A stretch of 64,000 bases of DNA from Robertmurraya massiliosenegalensis JC6 (GTDB lineage Bacteria > Bacillota > Bacilli > Bacillales > Cytobacillaceae), in NCBI RefSeq assembly GCF_000311725.1, contig NZ_HE978512.1, forward strand, positions 620,372-684,371, written 5' to 3'. The translations under genes were made by a program, and so were the position numbers. Positions within the stretch are counted from its first letter, which is position 1, and every line of letters starts with the position of its first letter. Of the stretch, positions 62,602-64,000 are shown one piece after another. Below the pieces are notes generated by a model. It saw nothing but the letters and a program-made list of their open reading frames with translations. It was not told the DNA's origin and did no database searches.

Positions 62602-63120
62602 ATGAGTAAAAAAGCACTTTTAATTATACCACCCGAAAGATTTAATGAAGATGAATTATTTAAACCGAAAGAGGCACTTGAAAATGCAGGAATAGAAGTA
62701 ACAATTGCAAGCACAAAAACTGGCGAAATTATTGGCGACTTTGAAGGTAAGGCAATTTCCGAAAAGGTCTTCTCCGATACTACAGCAACCGACTTTGACG
62801 TTATTTCTGTCATTGGCGGATCTGGCACATATGATCATCTTTGGGAAAACAAGGAATTATCCACCTATTTAAAGAAAGCATATAAAGATAATGTTATAGT
62901 TACCGGAATTTGTGCTGGTGCAGTCACTGTTGTGAAAACCGGATTACTTGAAGGTAGAGAGGCAACTTGCTACCCTGTTGACGTACAAAAAGACCAACTG
63001 AAAGAAAATAATGTAAAATATGTCGAGAAACATGTTATTGCACATAGTGACATTATCACAGGTGACGGCCCAGATGGCGCCGAAGAATTTGCAAAAGCAC
63101 TAGTTAATGCAATAAACTAA
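62602..63120 (+). CDS. DJ-1/PfpI-family protein
   Basis: 172 residues. KKALLIIPPERFNEDELFKPKEALENAG, ISVIGGSGTYDHLW and nucleophile Cys in VTGICAGAVTVVKTGLLEGREATCY. ADGP-type end IITGDGPDGAEEFAKAL. Such proteins act as glyoxalases, deglycases or chaperones under carbonyl stress. Together with the redox-type HxlR regulator, this would be an electrophile-response pair. AGGAGG precedes the ATG. Confidence 0.94.
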   Translation: MSKKALLIIPPERFNEDELFKPKEALENAGIEVTIASTKTGEIIGDFEGKAISEKVFSDTTATDFDVISVIGGSGTYDHLWENKELSTYLKKAYKDNVIVTGICAGAVTVVKTGLLEGREATCYPVDVQKDQLKENNVKYVEKHVIAHSDIITGDGPDGAEEFAKALVNAIN

Positions 63121-63135
63121 CTTAAAAGATGATAT

Positions 63136-63165
63136 AAGCCTTTGGTGTATACCGGAGGCTTTTTC
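63136..63165 (+). terminator. Terminator after the DJ-1 gene
   Basis: AAGCCTTTGGT (63136-63146) with ACCGGAGGCTT (63151-63161), two wobbles, then TTTT. Confidence 0.8.
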
Positions 63166-63259
63166 AATGTTTAATCTTCTCTTATTCCTTATTTTATGTT
63201 AGTAAATAACTTATCTAACCACTGATTTTCAAGCACAATTTCTACTCTTTGTTTTACCA

Positions 63260-63302
63260 CTATTTGTGATACGGTTCACCGTAGTTATTTAAGAGGCAAA
63301 AA
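63260..63302 (+). repeat. 34-bp direct repeat, right copy, with recombinase-tail extension
   Basis: 63269-63302 matches 56328-56361. To its left, CTATTTGTGATACGGTTCA (63260-63278) matches the 3' end of the recombinase gene (61919-61937) at 18 of 19. In frame it reads VIRFTVVI-stop. It is thus a candidate attachment site or the tail of a lost recombinase gene. Confidence 0.8.
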
Positions 63303-63473
63303 CATCTAATTAAAATAGAATTTGATTAAACCCCAAGGTATGAGTTGCATGTCAATTTGTACCTTTTTTGCATGAGTAAATGCTAAGCTTAATCTTCTGA
63401 AAATTAACAATAAAAACCAAGCAAATATCCTGTATAATAAAGAATATATTCGACTAGATCAGGAGAGAAACGT

Positions 63474-64000
63474 ATGCAAAAAACTTTTTCGAAGAAGTTT
63501 AAAACTTTTGAAGAACAAATTAACCTATTAAAACATAGAGGATTAAGCTTTAGGGATGAAAAAGAAGCTGTAGATATATTATCAAAGAAAAATTATTTCG
63601 ATGTTATTAATGGATTTGAAACACTGCTGCTAAAGGATCCAAAAGCCGAAAATAAAGAGTATAACAGCGATACAAAATTCGAACAGTTCATAGAGCTATA
63701 CAATTTCGATAAGATGTACTCAGCCATAGTATTCAAAGCAATTGATTCATTTGAAAATCGTTTAAAAACTTCGGTAGCATATCGCTTTTGCGAATTTGTT
63801 TACAATTCTAATCCTAACGCAAATCCAGCATGTTATATGGATATTTTAATGTATGAAAACCCATTCAGCTTACACAACCGATTGAATACCCTTCAACCGG
63901 GGAAAATTACTCAGAAGTTTGTAAATGATATAAATTATGAAATTAACAGGTTTATCAACGGGGAAATTGCAAATATCGAAAGCAAAATAACGACATTACA
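63474..64000 (+). CDS. Abi-family (Abi_2, AbiD/AbiF-like) protein, N-terminal part
   Basis: 175 codons before the window ends. FSKKFKTFEEQINLLKHRGLSFRDEKEAVDILSKKNYFDVINGF is the standard start of the Abi_2 family, and IELYNFDKMYSAIVFKAIDSFENRLKTSVAYRFCE is its core. The family is linked to abortive phage infection. AGGAGAG lies before the ATG. It sits just outside the 34-bp repeat, in what looks like a small accessory region. The C terminus is missing. Confidence 0.9.
   Translation, partial: MQKTFSKKFKTFEEQINLLKHRGLSFRDEKEAVDILSKKNYFDVINGFETLLLKDPKAENKEYNSDTKFEQFIELYNFDKMYSAIVFKAIDSFENRLKTSVAYRFCEFVYNSNPNANPACYMDILMYENPFSLHNRLNTLQPGKITQKFVNDINYEINRFINGEIANIESKITTL

Overview
The window looks like a low-GC, endospore-forming Bacillaceae chromosome. 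The grounds are AT-rich DNA, strong AGGAGG-type ribosome sites, Bacillus-style nag and dlt operons, Fur boxes of the Bacillus type, a class D sortase paired with an LPNTA substrate, and CBO0543, DUF6544 and DUF4030 type proteins. No rRNA, tRNA or CRISPR array was found. The nag and dlt operons argue for chromosome rather than plasmid. A species name cannot be supported from the sequence alone.

Layout. (1) 1-1006: end of an iron-siderophore ABC transporter. (2) 1057-15004: a complete glycyl-radical-enzyme bacterial microcompartment (BMC) locus. Twelve genes run leftward: BMC-H, BMC-T, BMC-H with a Cys-rich tail, PduL, EutJ, flavoprotein, acylating aldehyde dehydrogenase, BMC-P, alcohol dehydrogenase, MIP channel, diol dehydratase and its radical-SAM activase. 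A divergent PocR-domain histidine kinase and an AraC-type response regulator lie opposite. The active-site residues mark the enzyme as a B12-independent 1,2-propanediol/glycerol dehydratase. The inferred pathway is diol -> aldehyde -> alcohol plus acyl-CoA -> acyl-phosphate. (3) 15071-17106: a ParM-like actin and ParR-like adaptor with an iterated GTAAAC region. (4) 17704-22792: GlcNAc utilisation (cutC-like, nagB, nagA, nagR, PTS) with NagR-type operators and a cre site. (5) 22980-30787: a Fur-regulated siderophore uptake locus with AraC regulator, binding protein, two permeases, ATPase, an LLM monooxygenase and a siderophore-type esterase.

(6) 31245-33267: three multi-pass membrane proteins of the CBO0543 type. 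(7) 33869-36991: class D sortase and its LPNTA surface protein. (8) 37247-41100: a LysR-controlled malate dehydrogenase plus LeuCD-like hydro-lyase. (9) 41343-44383: GIY-YIG protein, diguanylate cyclase and an orphan sensor kinase. (10) 44728-51472: dltXABCD behind its own two-component system. (11) 52018-56100: SDR/ArsR pair, DUF6544 protein, acetyltransferase and decayed genes. (12) 56328-63302: about 7 kb bounded by near-identical 34-bp direct repeats and carrying an ECF sigma/anti-sigma pair, RhuM, a broken serine recombinase and a redox-type HxlR/DJ-1 pair. An Abi-family gene follows and runs off the end.

The strongest non-genic signals are a six-copy TTCCGGAA array with strict 20/21-bp spacing (41140-41250), a 253-bp repeat present in two inverted copies 16 kb apart (17167-17419 and 33351-33603), TGACTAT repeats in the microcompartment divergent promoter, a GTAAAC iteron field upstream of parM, and the 34-bp direct repeats around the recombinase region.
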